The notes beneath the pieces were generated by a model that was not told the DNA's origin, did not search any database, and saw only the letters and a list, made by a program, of their open reading frames with translations. 5,594 bases of DNA from an uncultured Clostridia bacterium (GTDB lineage Bacteria > Bacillota > Clostridia > Oscillospirales > Oscillospiraceae): contig CAMEIK010000093.1 in the NCBI GenBank assembly GCA_945918315.1, positions 1 to 5,594 of the forward strand, written 5' to 3'. The position numbers were made by a program, and so were the translations under genes. The stretch's first letter is position 1; every line of letters starts with the position of its first letter. Shown here one piece after another: positions 4,678 through 5,594 of this stretch.

Positions 4678-5544
4678 ATGCATTTTGTAAACGCGAAAGG
4701 GATTCTCTCTGCCAAAAACGGGATGAATGTCTACCGGGGCTGCACTCACGGCTGCATTTACTGTGACAGCCGGTCTGCCTGTTACCAGATGCCCCATGCA
4801 TTTGAAGATATCGAGGTCAAGCAGAACGCACCTCAGCTTCTGGAAGAAGCACTGCGGGGAAAGCGCCGCCGCTGCATGATTGGCACGGGGGCCATGTGCG
4901 ACCCCTACATGCACTGCGAGGAGAAGCTGATGCTTACAAGGCAGTGCCTGGAAATTATCGACCGGCATGGCTTCGGTGTCTGCATGCAAACCAAATCCAA
5001 TCGGATTCTGCGGGACCTGGATCTGCTCCGCTCCATCCATGCCAAGGCCAAATGCGTTGTGGAAATGACCCTGACCACCTATGATGAAGATCTCTGCGCC
5101 ATTCTGGAGCCAAATGTTTGCACCACCCGGGTCCGTTACGAAACTCTGAAAATCATGGCACAAAACCATATCCCCACCATAGTCTGGTTCTCCCCTGTTC
5201 TGCCCTTTATCAACGATACCGAGGAAAACCTGCGGGGCATCCTCCAATACTGCTTTGATGCCGGGGTAAAGGGAATCCTCTGCTTCGGCATTGGCACCAC
5301 CCTCCGGGATGGGGACCGGGAATACTTCTACGCCGCTCTTGACCGGCATTTTCCCGGCCTGAAGCAGAAATATATCCAAAAATATGGAAGCGCCTACGAA
5401 TGCCTCAGCGACCAGAACGGAGCCCTCATGCGAATTTTCCATGAGGAATGCGAAAAACGGGGCGTTCTTCACGATATTGGAGAAATCTTTGATTACATGC
5501 GGCAGTTTCCACAGGAAGACGGCGGACAGCTCAGCCTGTTTTAA
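4678..5544 (+). CDS. SplB-like radical SAM protein with C-terminal QLSLF motif
   Basis: This 288-residue radical SAM enzyme belongs to the spore-photoproduct-lyase-like group (COG1533 type, like Rv2578c). YRGCTHGCIYCDSRS (19-33) holds the CxxxCxxC cluster motif, with Cys22, Cys26 and Cys29 ligating the 4Fe-4S cluster that cleaves S-adenosylmethionine. MIGTGAMCDPY (67-77), VEMTLTTYDEDL (128-139) and the WFSPVLPFINDTEENL stretch (170-185) fit the partial TIM barrel of this group. The protein has 16 cysteines. Its last five residues, QLSLF, match the beta-clamp-binding consensus QL[S/D]LF. The substrate is unknown; family precedent and the tail favour a nucleic-acid target, but this is inference, and no SPL lesion specificity can be claimed. 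The start follows a weak AAAGGCAGG site, 69 bp after the rhodanese gene. That gap holds a 10-bp palindrome TTCCCGGGAA (4652-4661) but no clear promoter or terminator. Confidence 0.88.
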   Translation: MHFVNAKGILSAKNGMNVYRGCTHGCIYCDSRSACYQMPHAFEDIEVKQNAPQLLEEALRGKRRRCMIGTGAMCDPYMHCEEKLMLTRQCLEIIDRHGFGVCMQTKSNRILRDLDLLRSIHAKAKCVVEMTLTTYDEDLCAILEPNVCTTRVRYETLKIMAQNHIPTIVWFSPVLPFINDTEENLRGILQYCFDAGVKGILCFGIGTTLRDGDREYFYAALDRHFPGLKQKYIQKYGSAYECLSDQNGALMRIFHEECEKRGVLHDIGEIFDYMRQFPQEDGGQLSLF

Positions 5545-5594
5545 GGCAGCACCGCACAAATCGGCAAGGAAGCTCAGCGAGATATTTTGTGCCG
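5545..5594. repeat. Imperfect palindromic element cut by the window end
   Basis: Directly after the radical SAM stop, GCACAAA (5554-5560) is repeated inverted as TTTGTGC (5586-5592), with 25 bp between the arms. Inside, TCG (5561-5563) can pair with CGA (5578-5580). The bases before the left arm (GGCAGCACC) may have a partner beyond the window. There is no U-tract, so it is not a standard intrinsic terminator as seen. It looks more like a dispersed palindromic repeat or a small mobile element end, but copy number cannot be judged here. Confidence 0.35.

Noticed and set aside
4645..5559. Minus-strand open frame of 304 codons
   Set aside because: It mirrors the radical SAM gene, whose CxxxCxxC and barrel motifs are clear on the plus strand; the antisense product has no recognisable domain.

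Overview
The window looks like chromosome from a moderately GC-rich gut-type Firmicute, probably Clostridia of the Oscillospiraceae/Ruminococcaceae or Lachnospiraceae kind. This is inferred from the protein flavour (short Clostridial-type peptide deformylase, TipAL-like MerR regulator, SplB-like radical SAM protein), strong AGGAGG ribosome sites and sigma-A promoters. No rRNA, tRNA, CRISPR array, transposase or prophage gene is visible. Coding density is high, and almost all of the window is assigned.

Layout. Two transcription units diverge from a short intergenic region at 2248-2375 that holds two good sigma-A promoters and a 17-bp palindrome. Leftward (minus strand) run a MutT-type Nudix hydrolase (1837-2247), a peptide deformylase-like protein with a TTG start (1405-1815) and a TM1586-type nitroreductase (730-1389). 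After a 73-bp gap comes a TipAL-like MerR regulator (1-656, cut by the window edge) with its own textbook MerR promoter: a 19-bp spacer carrying a dyad. Rightward (plus strand) run a Bcp/PrxQ peroxiredoxin (2376-2831), YaaA (2828-3589) and an Imm5-like putative immunity-family protein (3586-4161), joined by two 4-bp ATGA overlaps. They are followed by a rhodanese lipoprotein (4198-4608) and a Cys-rich SplB-like radical SAM protein (4678-5544). The last 50 bp hold the start of an imperfect palindromic element cut by the window end.

How the genes fit together. The two arms share an oxidative and electrophile-stress theme: nucleotide-pool sanitation (MutT), flavin-dependent reduction (nitroreductase), peroxide removal (Bcp), peroxide and DNA protection (YaaA), sulfur transfer (rhodanese) and possibly DNA-associated radical chemistry (radical SAM protein ending in QLSLF, a perfect match to the sliding-clamp-binding consensus). 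This grouping is inference from gene order and family roles. No PerR box or other named redox operator was seen.

The points most worth a second look are: the QLSLF tail on the radical SAM protein; in-frame internal starts with strong ribosome sites at domain boundaries in both the TipAL-like regulator (Met111, mirroring Streptomyces TipAS) and the rhodanese (Met35, which would remove the lipoprotein signal); the translationally coupled bcp-yaaA-Imm5-like cassette; and the deformylase whose motif-1 glutamine is methionine.
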